A DNA stretch of 64,000 nucleotides from Vespa crabro (Eukaryota > Arthropoda > Insecta > Hymenoptera > Vespidae). Position numbers and translations under genes: made by a program. Shown piece after piece: positions 10,435 through 24,232 of this stretch. Numbering within the stretch: the first letter of the stretch is position 1; every line of letters starts with the position of its first letter. Under the pieces are notes generated by a model. The model was not told where the DNA came from and ran no database searches. It saw only the letters and a list, made by a program, of their open reading frames with translations. The stretch is from positions 11,376,999 through 11,440,998 of the forward strand of contig NC_060956.1 of NCBI RefSeq assembly GCF_910589235.1, read 5' to 3'.

Positions 10435-13126
10435 TGGTACGAGTAATTTCAAAGTTTTCAAGATTTTATGTCCGTAATTAACGAAATTTGCATGTGTCGA
10501 TCTCAATTTCGACAATTTACATGTAAATACTCGTATTTACACATAGTGACAAACTTATATTTTTGTTTCATTATGTATTGTGAGTCGATAGAATATTAAA
10601 GCATTGAAATTGATTGAGATTTCATATTTCGTTTTTCGACGATACGTCTTTATGAGCTAATAATCGTATATGACTTATGAAACAAGGTTAGAACGTCGAA
10701 TCCAAGATTAAATAGATGTTTGATCTTTAGAAAAACAATGTCCGAATCGATAGGTAACATTTTTCAAACTTTGGTACGAGTAATTTCAATGTTTTCACGA
10801 TTTTATCTCCGCAATTAACGAAATTCGCATGGGTCGCTCCCATTTTTCGACAATATTCATGATAAACTCGTATTTACACATAGTCACAAACTTATATTTA
10901 AGTTTCATTATGTATTGTGCGTCGATAGAATATAAAAGCATTGAAATTGATTGAGATTTCAAATTTCGATTTTCGACGATACGTCTTTATGAGCTAATAA
11001 TCGTGTATGACTTATGAAACAAGGTTAAAACGTCGAATCCAAGATTAAATAGATGTTTGATCTTCAGAAACACAATTACCGAATCGATTGGAAACATTTT
11101 TAATCTGTGGTACGAGTAATTTCAAAGTTTTCAAGATTTTATGTCCGTAATTAACGAAATTTGCATGTGTCGATCTCAATTTCAACAATTTACATGTAAA
11201 TACTCGTATTTATACATAGTAACAAACTTATATTTTTGTTTCATTATGTATTGTGTGTCGATAGAATATTAAAGCATTGAAATTGATTGAGATTTCATAT
11301 TTCGTTTTTCGACGATACATCTTTATGAGCTAATAATCGTATATCACTTATGAAACAAGGTTAAAACGTCGAATCCAAGATTAAATAGATGTTTGATCTT
11401 CAGAAAAACAATGTCCGAATCGATAGGTAACATTTTTCAAACTTTGGTACGAGTAATTTCAATGTTTTCACGATTTTATCTCCGCAATTAACGAAATTCG
11501 CATGGGTCGCACCCATTTTTCGACAATATTCATGATAAACTCGTATTTACACATAGTCACAAACTTATATTTAAGTTTCATTATGTATTGTGCGTCGATA
11601 GAATATAAAAGCATTGAAATTGATTGAGATTTCAAATTTCGTTTTTCGACGATACGTCTTTATGAGCTAATAATCGTGTATGACTTATGAAACAAGGTTA
11701 AAACGTCGAATCCAAGATTAAATAGATGTTTGATCTTCAGAAACACAATTACCGAATCGATTGGAAACATTTTTAATCTGTGGTACGAGTAATTTCAAAG
11801 TTTTCAAGATTTTATGTCCGTAATTAACGAAATTTGCATGTGTCGATCTCAATTTCGACAATTTACATGTAAATACTCGTATTTACACATAGTGACAAAC
11901 TTATATTTTTGTTTCATTATGTATTGTGAGTCGATAGAATATTAAAGCATTGAAATTGATTGAGATTTCATATTTCGTTTTTCGACGATACGTCTTTATG
12001 AGCTAATAATCGTATATGACTTATGAAACAAGGTTAGAACGTCGAATCCAAGATTAAATAGATGTTTGATCTTCAGAAAAACAATGTCCGAATCGATAGG
12101 TAACATTTTTCAAACTTTGGTACGAGTAATTTCAATGTTTTCACGATTTTATCTCCGCAATTAACGAAATTCGCATGGGTCGCTCCCATTTTTCGACAAT
12201 ATTCATGATAAACTCGCATTTACACATAGTCACAAACTTATATTTAAGTTTCATTATGTATTGTGCGTCGATAGAATATAAAAGCATTGAAATTGATTGA
12301 GATTTCAAATTTCGTTTTTCGACGATACGTCTTTATGAGCTAATAATCGTGTATGACTTATGAAACAAGGTTAAAACGTCGAATCCAAGATTAAATAGAT
12401 GTTTGATCTTCAGAAACACAATTACCGAATCGATTGGAAACATTTTTAATCTGTGGTACGAGTAATTTCAAAGTTTTCAAGATTTTATGTCCGTAATTAA
12501 CGAAATTTGCATGTGTCGATCTCAATTTCAACAATTTACATGTAAATACTCGTATTTACACATAGTAACAAACTTATATTTTTGTTTCATTATGTATTGT
12601 GTGTCGATAGAATATTAAAGCATTGAAATTGATTGAGATTTCATATTTCGTTTTTCGACGATACATCTTTATGAGCTAATAATCGTATATCACTTATGAA
12701 ACAAGGTTAAAACGTCGAATCCAAGATTAAATAGATGTTTGATCTTCAGAAAAACAATGTCCGAATCGATAGGTAACATTTTTCAAACTTTGGTACGAGT
12801 AATTTCAATGTTTTCACGATTTTATCTCCGCAATTAACGAAATTCGCATGGGTCGCTCCCATTTTTCGACAATATTCATGATAAACTCGTATTTACACAT
12901 AGTCACAAACTTATATTTAAGTTTCATTATGTATTGTGCGTCGATAGAATATAAAAGCATTGAAATTGATTGAGATTTCAAATTTCGTTTTTCGACGATA
13001 CGTCTATATGAGCTAATAATCGTGTATGACTTATGAAACAAGGTTAAAACGTCGAATCCAAGATTAAATAGATGTTTGATCTTCAGAAACACAATTACCG
13101 AATCGATTGGAAACATTTTTAATCTG
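10099..13126 (+). repeat. Nine-monomer block, copy 1 (3028 bp)
   Basis: Order: A* (10099-10434), then A-C dimers at 10435, 11108, 11781 and 12454. Markers shared with the second copy 3364 bp downstream: A*, the C with CGATTTTCGACG (about 10967, matching 14331), the C with GGGTCGCACCC (about 11508, matching 14872), and TGATCTTTAGAAAAAC in the A at 10435. The A monomers at 10435 and 11781 switch to B-type sequence (GGTTAGAACG) in their 3' part. The last C has TCTATATGAGC near 13003, a private change that opens a meaningless 100-codon frame on the minus strand. Confidence 0.92.
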
Positions 13127-13462
13127 TGGTACGAGTAATTTCAAAGTTTTCAAGATTTTATGTCCGTAATTAACGAAATTTGCATGGGTCGCACCCATTT
13201 TTCGACAATATTCATGATAAACTCGTATTTACACATAGTCACAAACTTATATTTAAGTTTCATTATGTATTGTGCGTCGATAGAATATTAAAGCATTGAA
13301 ATTGATTGAGATTTCATATTTCGTTTTTCGACGATACGTCTTTATGAGCTAATAATCGTGTATGACTTATGAAACAAGGTTAAAACGTCGAATCCAAGAT
13401 TAAATAGATGTTTGATCTTCAGAAACACAATTACCGAATCGATTGGAAACATTTTTAATCTG
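13127..13462 (+). repeat. Mosaic A/C/A/C monomer at duplication junction (336 bp)
   Basis: Reads as A for its first ~58 bp (CAAAG, CAAGATTTTATGTCCG, AATTTGCATG), then C (GGGTCGCACCC, TATTCATGATAAAC, TAGTCACAAAC, ATATTTAAGTTTC, GTGCGTCG), then A again (GAATATTAAAG, CATATTTCG), then C to the end (AATCGTGTATG, ACACAATTACC). It lies exactly between the two copies of the nine-monomer block and carries the rare GCACCC marker of a C monomer in that block. Confidence 0.92.
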
Positions 13463-13798
13463 TGGTACGAGTAATTTCAAAGTTTTCAAGATTTTATGTC
13501 CGTAATTAACGAAATTTGCATGTGTCGATCTCAATTTCGACAATTTACATGTAAATACTTGTATTTACACATAGTAACAAACTTATATTTTTGTTTCATT
13601 ATGTATTGTGAGTCGATAGAATATTAAAGCATTGAAATTGATTGAGATTTCAAATTTCGTTTTTCTACGATACGTCTTTATGTGGTAATAATCGTATATG
13701 ACTTATGAATCAAGGTTGAAACGTCGAATCCAAGATTAAATAGATGTTTGATCTTCAGAAGTCAAATGTCCGAATCGATTGGAAACATTTTTAATCTG
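13463..13798 (+). repeat. A* chimeric monomer, copy 3
   Basis: Third and last copy of the diverged A* monomer. No A* is found after this point. Confidence 0.9.
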
Positions 13799-16490
13799 TG
13801 GTACGAGTAATTTCAAAGTTTTCAAGATTTTATGTCCGTAATTAACGAAATTTGCATGTGTCGATCTCAATTTCGACAATTTACATGTAAATACTCGTAT
13901 TTACACATAGTGACAAACTTATATTTTTGTTTCATTATGTATTGTGAGTCGATAGAATATTAAAGCATTGAAATTGATTGAGATTTCATATTTCGTTTTT
14001 CGACGATACGTCTTTATGAGCTAATAATCGTATATGACTTATGAAACAAGGTTAGAACGTCGAATCCAAGATTAAATAGATGTTTGATCTTTAGAAAAAC
14101 AATGTCCGAATCGATAGGTAACATTTTTCAAACTTTGGTACGAGTAATTTCAATGTTTTCACGATTTTATCTCCGCAATTAACGAAATTCGCATGGGTCG
14201 CTCCCATTTTTCGACAATATTCATGATAAACTCGTATTTACACATAGTCACAAACTTATATTTAAGTTTCATTATGTATTGTGCGTCGATAGAATATAAA
14301 AGCATTGAAATTGATTGAGATTTCAAATTTCGATTTTCGACGATACGTCTTTATGAGCTAATAATCGTGTATGACTTATGAAACAAGGTTAAAACGTCGA
14401 ATCCAAGATTAAATAGATGTTTGATCTTCAGAAACACAATTACCGAATCGATTGGAAACATTTTTAATCTGTGGTACGAGTAATTTCAAAGTTTTCAAGA
14501 TTTTATGTCCGTAATTAACGAAATTTGCATGTGTCGATCTCAATTTCAACAATTTACATGTAAATACTCGTATTTACACATAGTAACAAACTTATATTTT
14601 TGTTTCATTATGTATTGTGTGTCGATAGAATATTAAAGCATTGAAATTGATTGAGATTTCATATTTCGTTTTTCGACGATACATCTTTATGAGCTAATAA
14701 TCGTATATCACTTATGAAACAAGGTTAAAACGTCGAATCCAAGATTAAATAGATGTTTGATCTTCAGAAAAACAATGTCCGAATCGATAGGTAACATTTT
14801 TCAAACTTTGGTACGAGTAATTTCAATGTTTTCACGATTTTATCTCCGCAATTAACGAAATTCGCATGGGTCGCACCCATTTTTCGACAATATTCATGAT
14901 AAACTCGTATTTACACATAGTCACAAACTTATATTTAAGTTTCATTATGTATTGTGCGTCGATAGAATATAAAAGCATTGAAATTGATTGAGATTTCAAA
15001 TTTCGTTTTTCGACGATACGTCTTTATGAGCTAATAATCGTGTATGACTTATGAAACAAGGTTAAAACGTCGATTCCAAGATAAATTAGATGTTTGATCT
15101 TCAGAAACACAATTACCGAATCGATTGGAAACATTTTTAATCTGTGGTACGAGTAATTTCAAAGTTTTCAAGATTTTATGTCCGTAATTAACGAAATTTG
15201 CATGTGTCGATCTCAATTTCGACAATTTACATGTAAATACTCGTATTTACACATAGTAACAAACTTATATTTTTGTTTCATTATGTATTGTGAGTCGATA
15301 GAATATTAAAGCATTGAAATTGATTGAGATTTCATATTTCGTTTTTCGACGATACGTCTTTATGAGCTAATAATCGTATATGACTTATGAAACAAGGTTA
15401 GAACGTCGAATCCAAGATTAAATAGATGTTTGATCTTCAGAAAAACAATGTCCGAATCGATAGGTAACATTTTTCAAACTTTGGTACGAGTAATTTCAAT
15501 GTTTTCACGATTTTATCTCCGCAATTAACGAAATTCGCATGGGTCGCTCCCATTTTTCGACAATATTCATGATAAACTCGCATTTACACATAGTCACAAA
15601 CTTATATTTAAGTTTCATTATGTATTGTGCGTCGATAGAATATAAAAGCATTGAAATTGATTGAGATTTCAAATTTCGTTTTTCGACGATACGTCTTTAT
15701 GAGCTAATAATCGTGTATGACTTATGAAACAAGGTTAAAACGTCGAATCCAAGATTAAATAGATGTTTGATCTTCAGAAACACAATTACCGAATCGATTG
15801 GAAACATTTTTAATCTGTGGTACGAGTAATTTCAAAGTTTTCAAGATTTTATGTCCGTAATTAACGAAATTTGCATGTGTCGATCTCAATTTCAACAATT
15901 TACATGTAAATACTCGTATTTACACATAGTAACAAACTTATATTTTTGTTTCATTATGTATTGTGTGTCGATAGAATATTAAAGCATTGAAATTGATTGA
16001 GATTTCATATTTCGTTTTTCGACGATACATCTTTATGAGCTAATAATCGTATATCACTTATGAAACAAGGTTAAAACGTCGAATCCAAGATTAAATAGAT
16101 GTTTGATCTTCAGAAAAACAATGTCCGAATCGATAGGTAACATTTTTCAAACTTTGGTACGAGTAATTTCAATGTTTTCACGATTTTATCTCCGCAATTA
16201 ACGAAATTCGCATGGGTCGCTCCCATTTTTCGACAATATTCATGATAAACTCGTATTTACACATAGTCACAAACTTATATTTAAGTTTCATTATGTATTG
16301 TGCGTCGATAGAATATAAAAGCATTGAAATTGATTGAGATTTCAAATTTCGTTTTTCGACGATACGTCTTTATGAGCTAATAATCGTGTATGACTTATGA
16401 AACAAGGTTAAAACGTCGAATCCAAGATTAAATAGATGTTTGATCTTCAGAAAAACAATTACCGAATCGATTGGAAACATTTTTAATCTG
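13463..16490 (+). repeat. Nine-monomer block, copy 2 (3028 bp)
   Basis: Order: A* (13463), then A-C dimers at 13799, 14472, 15145 and 15818, matching copy 1 at a 3364-bp offset. Differences seen by eye are few; the clearest is three linked substitutions at 15074, 15083 and 15086 in the C that starts at 14809. The last C ends CAGAAAAACAATTACC rather than ACACAATTACC. Confidence 0.92.
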
Positions 16491-19400
16491 TGGTACGAGT
16501 AATTTCAAAGTTTTCAAGATTTTATGTCCGTAATTAACGAAATTTGCATGTGTCGATCTCAATTTCGACAATTTACATGTAAATACTCGTATTTACACAT
16601 AGTGACAAACTTATATTTTTGTTTCATTATGTATTGTGAGTCGATAGAATATTAAAGCATTGAAATTGATTGAGATTTCATATTTCGTTTTTCGACGATA
16701 CGTCTTTATGAGCTAATAATCGTATATCACTTATGAAACAAGGTTAAAACGTCGAATCCAAGATTAAATAGATGTTTGATCTTCAGAAAAACAATGTCCG
16801 AATCGATAGGTAACATTTTTCAAACTTTGGTACGAGTAATTTCAATGTTTTCACGATTTTATATCCGCAATTAACGAAATTCGCATGGGTCGCTCTCATT
16901 TTTCGACAATATTGATGATAAACTCGTATTTACACATAGTCACAAACTTATATTTAAGTTTCATTATGTATTGTGCGTCGATAGAATATAAAATCATTGA
17001 AATTGATTGAGATTTCAAATTTCGTATTTCGCCGATACGTCTTTATGAGCTAATAATCGTGTATGACTTATGAAACAAGGTTAAAACGTCGAATCCAAGA
17101 TTAAATAGATGTTTGATCTTCAGAAGTCAAATGTCCGAATCGATTGGAAACATTTTTAATCTGTGGTACGAGTAATTTCAATGTTTTCACGATTTAATCT
17201 CCGTAATTAACGAAATTCGCATGTATCGATCTCAATTTCGACAATTTACATGTTAATACTCGTATTTACACATAGTAACAGACATATATTTTTGTTTCAT
17301 TATGTATTGTGAGTCGATAGAATATTAAAGCATTGAAATTGATTGAGATTTCATATTTCGTTTTTCGACGATACATCTTTATGAGCTAATAATCGTATAT
17401 GACTTATGAAACAAGGTTAAAACGTCGAATCCAAGATTAAATAGATGTTTGATCTTCATAAAAACAATGTCCGAATCGATAGGTAACATTTTTCAAACTT
17501 TGGTATGAGTAATTTCAATGTTTTCACGATTTTAACTCCGCAATTAACGAAATTCGCATGGGTCGCTCTCATTTTTCGACAATATTCATGATAAACTCGT
17601 ATTTACACATAGTCACAAACTTATATTTAAGTTTCATTATGTATTGTGTGTCGATAGAATATTAAAGCATTGAAATTGATTGAGATTTCATATTTCGTTT
17701 TTCGACGATACATCTTTATGAGCTAATAATCGTATATGACTTATGAAACAAGGTTAAAACGTCGAATCCAAGATTAAATAGATGTTTGATCTTCATAAAA
17801 ACAATGTCCGAATCGATAGGTAACATTTTTCAAACTTTGGTATGAGTAATTTCAATGTTTTCACGATTTTAACTCCGCAATTAACGAAATTCGCATGGGT
17901 CGCTCTCATTTTTCGACAATATTCATGATAAACTCGTATTTACACATAGTCACAAACTTATATTTAAGTTTCATTATGTATTGTGTGTCGATAGAATATA
18001 AAAGCATTGAAATTGATTGAGATTTCAAATTTCGTTTTTCGACGATACGTCTTTATGAGCTAATAATCGTATATGACTTATGAAACAAGGTTAAAACGTC
18101 GAATCCAAGATTAAATAGATGTTTGATCTTCAGAAAAACAATGTCCGAATCGATAGGTAACATTTTTCAAACCTTGGTACGAGTAATTTCAATGTTTTCA
18201 CGATTTTATATCCGCAATTAACGAAATTCGCATGGGTCGCTCTCATTTTTCGACAATATTGATGATAAACTCGTATTTACACATAGTCACAAACTTATAT
18301 TTATGTTTCATTATGTATTGTGCGTCGATAGAATATAAAAGCATTGAAATTGATTGAGATTTCAAATTTCGTATTTCGACGATACGTCTTTATGAGCTAA
18401 TAATCGTGTATGACTTATGAAACAAGGTTAAAACGTCGAATCCAAGATTAAATAGATGTTTGATCTTCAGAAATCCAATGTCCGAATCGATTGGAAACAT
18501 TTTTAATCTGTGGTACGAGTAATTTCAAAGTTTTCAAGATTTTATGTCCGTAATTAACGAAATTTGCATGTGTCGATCTCAATTTCGACAATTTACATGT
18601 AAATACTCGTATTTACACATAGTAACAAACTTATATTTTTGTTTCATTATGTATTGTGAGTCGATAGAATATTAAAGCATTGAAATTGATTGAGATTTCA
18701 TATTTCGTTTTTCGACGATACATCTTTATGAGCTAATAATCGTATATGACTTATGAAACAAGGTTAAAACGTCGAATCCAAGATTAAATAGATGTTTGAT
18801 CTTCATAAAAACAATGTCCGAATCGATAGGTAACATTTTTCAAACTTTGGTACGAGTAATTTCAATGTTTTCACGATTTTATCTCCGCAATTAACGAAAT
18901 TCGCATGGGTCGCTCTCATTTTTCGACAATATTCATGATAAACTCGTATTTACACATAGTCACAAACTTATATTTAAGTTTCATTATGTATTTTGTGTCG
19001 ATAGAATATAAAAGCATTGAAATTGATTGTGATTTCAAATTTCGTTTTTCGACGATACGTCTTTATGAGCTAACAATCGTATATGACTTATGAAACAAGG
19101 TTAGAACGTCGAATCCAAGATTAAATAGATGTTTGATCTTCAGAAACACAATTACCGAATCGATTGGAAACATTTTTAATCTGTGGTACGAGTAATTTCA
19201 AAGTTTTCAAGATTTTATGTCCGTAATTAACGAAATTTGCATGTGTCGATCTCAATTTCAACAATTTACATGTAAATACTCGTATTTACACATAGTAACA
19301 AACTTATATTTTTGTTTCATTATGTATTGTGTGTCGATAGAATATTAAAGCATTGAAATTGATTGAGATTTCATATTTCGTTTTTCGACGATACATCTTT

Positions 19401-19856
19401 ATGAGCTAATAATCGTATATCACTTATGAAACAAGGTTAAAACGTCGAATCCAAGATTAAATAGATGTTTGATCTTCAGAAAAACAATGTCCGAATCGAT
19501 AGGTAACATTTTTCAAACTTTGGTACGAGTAATTTCAATGTTTTCACGATTTTATCTCCGCAATTAACGAAATTCGCATGGGTCGCTCCCATTTTTCGAC
19601 AATATTCATGATAAACTCGTATTTACACATAGTCACAAACTTATATTTAAGTTTCATTATGTATTGTGCGTCGATAGAATATAAAAGCATTGAAATTGAT
19701 TGAGATTTCAAATTTCGTTTTTCGACGATACGTCTTTATGAGCTAATAATCGTGTATGACTTATGAAACAAGGTTAAAACGTCGAATCCAAGATTAAATA
19801 GATGTTTGATCTTCAGAAACACAATTACCGAATCGATTGGAAACATTTTTAATCTG
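16491..19856 (+). repeat. Ten-monomer block, copy 1 (3366 bp)
   Basis: Units: A-C (16491), tetramer (17164), A plus B/C hybrid (18511), A-C (19184). The rare CGTATTTCGCCG at 17031 recurs at 20397, exactly 3366 bp on. The monomer at 18848 begins as B but switches to a C-type end (ACACAATTACC), turning a trimer into a dimer. The first TGATTGTGATTT and CTAACAATCG B subtype of the window appears here. Confidence 0.9.
17164..18510 (+). repeat. Four-monomer unit, copy 1 (1347 bp)
   Basis: Starts at 17164, 17501, 17838 and 18175. The first monomer is a B-to-A mosaic: B-like for its first ~60 bp, then A with TAACAGACATAT and a broken hairpin. The second and third begin TGGTATGAG and have TTTTAACTCCGC; the second is B in its 5' half and A in its 3' half (GAATATTAAAG, CATATTTCG), the third is B-like throughout. 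The fourth is a C with ATTGATGATAAAC and the CAGAAATCCAATG end. The preceding junction reads CAAACC in place of CAAACT. Confidence 0.9.
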
Positions 19857-21876
19857 TGGTACGAGTAATTTCAAAGTTTTCAAGATTTTATGTCCGTAAT
19901 TAACGAAATTTGCATGTGTCGATCTCAATTTCGACAATTTACATGTAAATACTCGTATTTACACATAGTGACAAACTTATATTTTTGTTTCATTATGTAT
20001 TGTGAGTCGATAGAATATTAAAGCATTGAAATTGATTGAGATTTCATATTTCGTTTTTCGACGATACGTCTTTATGAGCTAATAATCGTATATCACTTAT
20101 GAAACAAGGTTAAAACGTCGAATCCAAGATTAAATAGATGTTTGATCTTCAGAAAAACAATGTCCGAATCGATAGGTAACATTTTTCAAACTTTGGTACG
20201 AGTAATTTCAATGTTTTCACGATTTTATATCCGCAATTAACGAAATTCGCATGGGTCGCTCTCATTTTTCGACAATATTGATGATAAACTCGTATTTACA
20301 CATAGTCACAAACTTATATTTAAGTTTCATTATGTATTGTGCGTCGATAGAATATAAAATCATTGAAATTGATTGAGATTTCAAATTTCGTATTTCGCCG
20401 ATACGTCTTTATGAGCTAATAATCGTGTATGACTTATGAAACAAGGTTAAAACGTCGAATCCAAGATTAAATAGATGTTTGATCTTCAGAAGTCAAATGT
20501 CCGAATCGATTGGAAACATTTTTAATCTGTGGTACGAGTAATTTCAAAGTTTTCAAGATTTTATGTCCGTAATTAACGAAATTTGCATGTGTCGATCTCA
20601 ATTTCGACAATTTACATGTAAATACTCGTATTTACACATAGTAACAGACATATATTTTTGTTTCATTATGTATTGTGAGTCGATAGAATATTAAAGCATT
20701 GAAATTGATTGAGATTTCATATTTCGTTTTTCGACGATACATCTTTATGAGCTAATAATCGTATATGACTTATGAAACAAGGTTAAAACGTCGAATCCAA
20801 GATTAAATAGATGTTTGATCTTCATAAAAACAATGTCCGAATCGATAGGTAACATTTTTCAAACTTTGGTATGAGTAATTTCAATGTTTTCACGATTTTA
20901 ACTCCGCAATTAACGAAATTCGCATGGGTCGCTCTCATTTTTCGACAATATTCATGATAAACTCGTATTTACACATAGTCACAAACTTATATTTAAGTTT
21001 CATTATGTATTGTGTGTCGATAGAATATTAAAGCATTGAAATTGATTGAGATTTCATATTTCGTTTTTCGACGATACATCTTTATGAGCTAATAATCGTA
21101 TATGACTTATGAAACAAGGTTAAAACGTCGAATCCAAGATTAAATAGATGTTTGATCTTCATAAAAACAATGTCCGAATCGATAGGTAACATTTTTCAAA
21201 CTTTGGTATGAGTAATTTCAATGTTTTCACGATTTTATCTCCGCAATTAACGAAATTCGCATGGGTCGCTCTCATTTTTCGACAATATTCATGATAAACT
21301 CGTATTTACACATAGTCACAAACTTATATTTAAGTTTCATTATGTATTGTGTGTCGATAGAATATAAAAGCATTGAAATTGATTGAGATTTCAAATTTCG
21401 TTTTTCGACGATACGTCTTTATGAGCTAATAATCGTATATAACTTATGAAACAAGGTTAAAACGTCGAATCCAAGATTAAATAGATGTTTGATCTTCAGA
21501 AAAACAATGTCCGAATCGATAGGTAACATTTTTCAAACCTTGGTACGAGTAATTTCAATGTTTTCACGATTTTATATCCGCAATTAACGAAATTCGCATG
21601 GGTCGCTCTCATTTTTCGACAATATTGATGATAAACTCGTATTTACACATAGTCACAAACTTATATTTATGTTTCATTATGTATTGTGCGTCGATAGAAT
21701 ATAAAAGCATTGAAATTGATTGAGATTTCAAATTTCGTATTTCGACGATACGTCTTTATGAGCTAATAATCGTGTATGACTTATGAAACAAGGTTAAAAC
21801 GTCGAATCCAAGATTAAATAGATGTTTGATCTTCAGAAGTCAAATGTCCGAATCGATTGGAAACATTTTTAATCTG
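19857..21876 (+). repeat. Ten-monomer block, copy 2, first six monomers
   Basis: A-C dimer (19857) and tetramer (20530) match 16491 and 17164 at a 3366-bp offset. The match continues through the A at 21877 and most of the B at 22214, then stops: copy 1 switches to a C end while copy 2 has a full B followed by a C. Confidence 0.9.
20530..21876 (+). repeat. Four-monomer unit, copy 2
   Basis: Monomers at 20530, 20867, 21204 and 21541. Unlike copy 1 its first monomer is a standard A, but it shares TAACAGACATAT with it. The third monomer has TTTTATCTCCGC where the other copies have TTTTAACTCCGC. Confidence 0.9.
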
Positions 21877-22886
21877 TGGTACGAGTAATTTCAAAGTTTT
21901 CAAGATTTTATGTCCGTAATTAACGAAATTTGCATGTGTCGATCTCAATTTCGACAATTTACATGTAAATACTCGTATTTACACATAGTAACAAACTTAT
22001 ATTTTTGTTTCATTATGTATTGTGAGTCGATAGAATATTAAAGCATTGAAATTGATTGAGATTTCAGATTTCGTTTTTCGACGATACATCTTTATGAGCT
22101 AATAATCGTATATCACTTATGAAACAAGGTTAAAACGTCGAATCCAAGATTAAATAGATGTTTGATCTTCATAAAAACAATGTCCGAATCGATAGGTAAC
22201 ATTTTTCAAACTTTGGTACGAGTAATTTCAATGTTTTCACGATTTTATCTCCGCAATTAACGAAATTCGCATGGGTCGCTCTCATTTTTCGACAATATTC
22301 ATGATAAACTCGTATTTACACATAGTCACAAACTTATATTTAAGTTTCATTATGTATTTTGTGTCGATAGAATATAAAAGCATTGAAATTGATTGTGATT
22401 TCAAATTTCGTTTTTCGACGATACGTCTTTATGAGCTAACAATCGTATATGACTTATGAAACAAGGTTAGAACGTCGAATCCAAGATTAAATAGATGTTT
22501 GATCTTCAGAAAAACAATGTCCGAATCGATAGGTAACATTTTTCAAACTTTGGTACGAGTAATTTCAATGTTTTCACGATTTTATCTCCGCAATTAACGA
22601 AATTCGCATGGGTCGCTACCATTTTTCGACAATATTCATGATAAACTCGTATTTACACATAGTCACAAACTTATATTTAAGTTTCATTATGTATTGTGCG
22701 TCGATAGAATATAAAAGCATTGAAATTGATTGAGATTTCAAATTTCGTTTTTCGACGATACGTCTTTATGAGCTAATAATCGTGTATGACTTATGAAACA
22801 AGGTTAAAACGTCGAATCCAAGATTAAATAGATGTTTGATCTTCAGAAACACAATTACCGAATCGATTGGAAACATTTTTAATCTG

Positions 22887-23222
22887 TGGTACGAGTAATT
22901 TCAAAGTTTTCAAGATTTTATGTCCGTAATTAACGAAATTTGCATGTGTCGATCTCAATTTCGACAATTTACATGTAAATACTCGTATTTACACATAGTA
23001 ACAAACTTATATTTTTGTTTCATTATGTATTGTGCGTCGATAGAATATAAAAGCATTGAAATTGATTGAGATTTCAAATTTCGTATTTCGACGATACGTC
23101 TTTATGAGCTAATAATCGTGTATGACTTATGAAACAAGGTTAAAACGTCGAATCCAAGATTAAATAGATGTTTGATCTTCAGAAGTCCAATGTCCGAATC
23201 GATTGGAAACATTTTTAATCTG
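22887..23222 (+). repeat. A/C chimeric monomer, copy 1 (336 bp)
   Basis: A sequence through TATATTTTTGTTTC (about monomer position 135), then C from GTGCGTCGATAGAATATAAAAG to the end. All eight A/C chimeras share this switch interval, so they descend from one crossover. This copy ends CAGAAGTCCAATG, and is the only one preceded by the common AATCTG junction rather than AATCTA. Confidence 0.92.
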
Positions 23223-24232
23223 TGGTACGAGTAATTTCAAAGTTTTCAAGATTTTATGTCCGTAATTAACGAAATTTGCATGTGTCGATCTCAATTTCGA
23301 CAATTTACATGTAAATACTCGTATTTACACATAGAAACAAACTTATATTTTTGTTTCATTATGTATTGTGAGTCGATAGAATATTAAAGCATTGAAATTG
23401 ATTGAGATTTCATATTTCGTTTTTCGACGATACATCTTTATGAGCTAATAATCGTATATCACTTATGAAACAAGGTTAAAACGTCGAATCCAAGATTAAA
23501 TAGATGTTTGATCTTCATAAAAACAATGTCCGAATCGATAGGTAACATTTTTCAAACTTTGGTACGAGTAATTTCAATGTTTTCACGATTTTATCTCCGC
23601 AATTAACGAAATTCGCATGGGTCGCTCTCATTTTTCGACAATATTCATGATAAACTCGTATTTACACATAGTCACAAACTTATATTTAAGTTTCATTATG
23701 TATTTTGTGTCGATAGAATATAAAAGCATTGAAATTGATTGTGATTTCAAATTTCGTTTTTCGACGATACGTCTTTATGAGCTAACAATCGTATATGACT
23801 TATGAAACAAGGTTAGAACGTCGAATCCAAGATTAAATAGATGTTTGATCTTCAGAAAAACAATGTCCGAATCGATAGGTAACATTTTTCAAACTTTGGT
23901 ACGAGTAATTTCAATGTTTTCACGATTTTATCTCCGCAATTAACGAAATTCGCATGGGTCGCTCCCATTTTTCGACAATATTCATGATAAACTCGTATTT
24001 ACACATAGTCACAAACTTATATTTAAGTTTCATTATGTATTGTGCGTCGATAGAATATAAAAGCATTGAAATTGATTGAGATTTCAAATTTCGTTTTTCG
24101 ACGATACGTCTTTATGAGCTAATAATCGTGTATGACTTATGAAACAAGGTTAAAACGTCGAATCCAAGATTAAATAGATGTTTGATCTTCAGAAACACAA
24201 TTACCGAATCGATTGGAAACATTTTTAATCTA

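Noticed and set aside
12814..13116. 100-codon minus strand open frame
   Set aside because: Opened by a single private base change near 13003 in one C monomer. Its residues are the antisense of ordinary satellite, without any recognisable domain.
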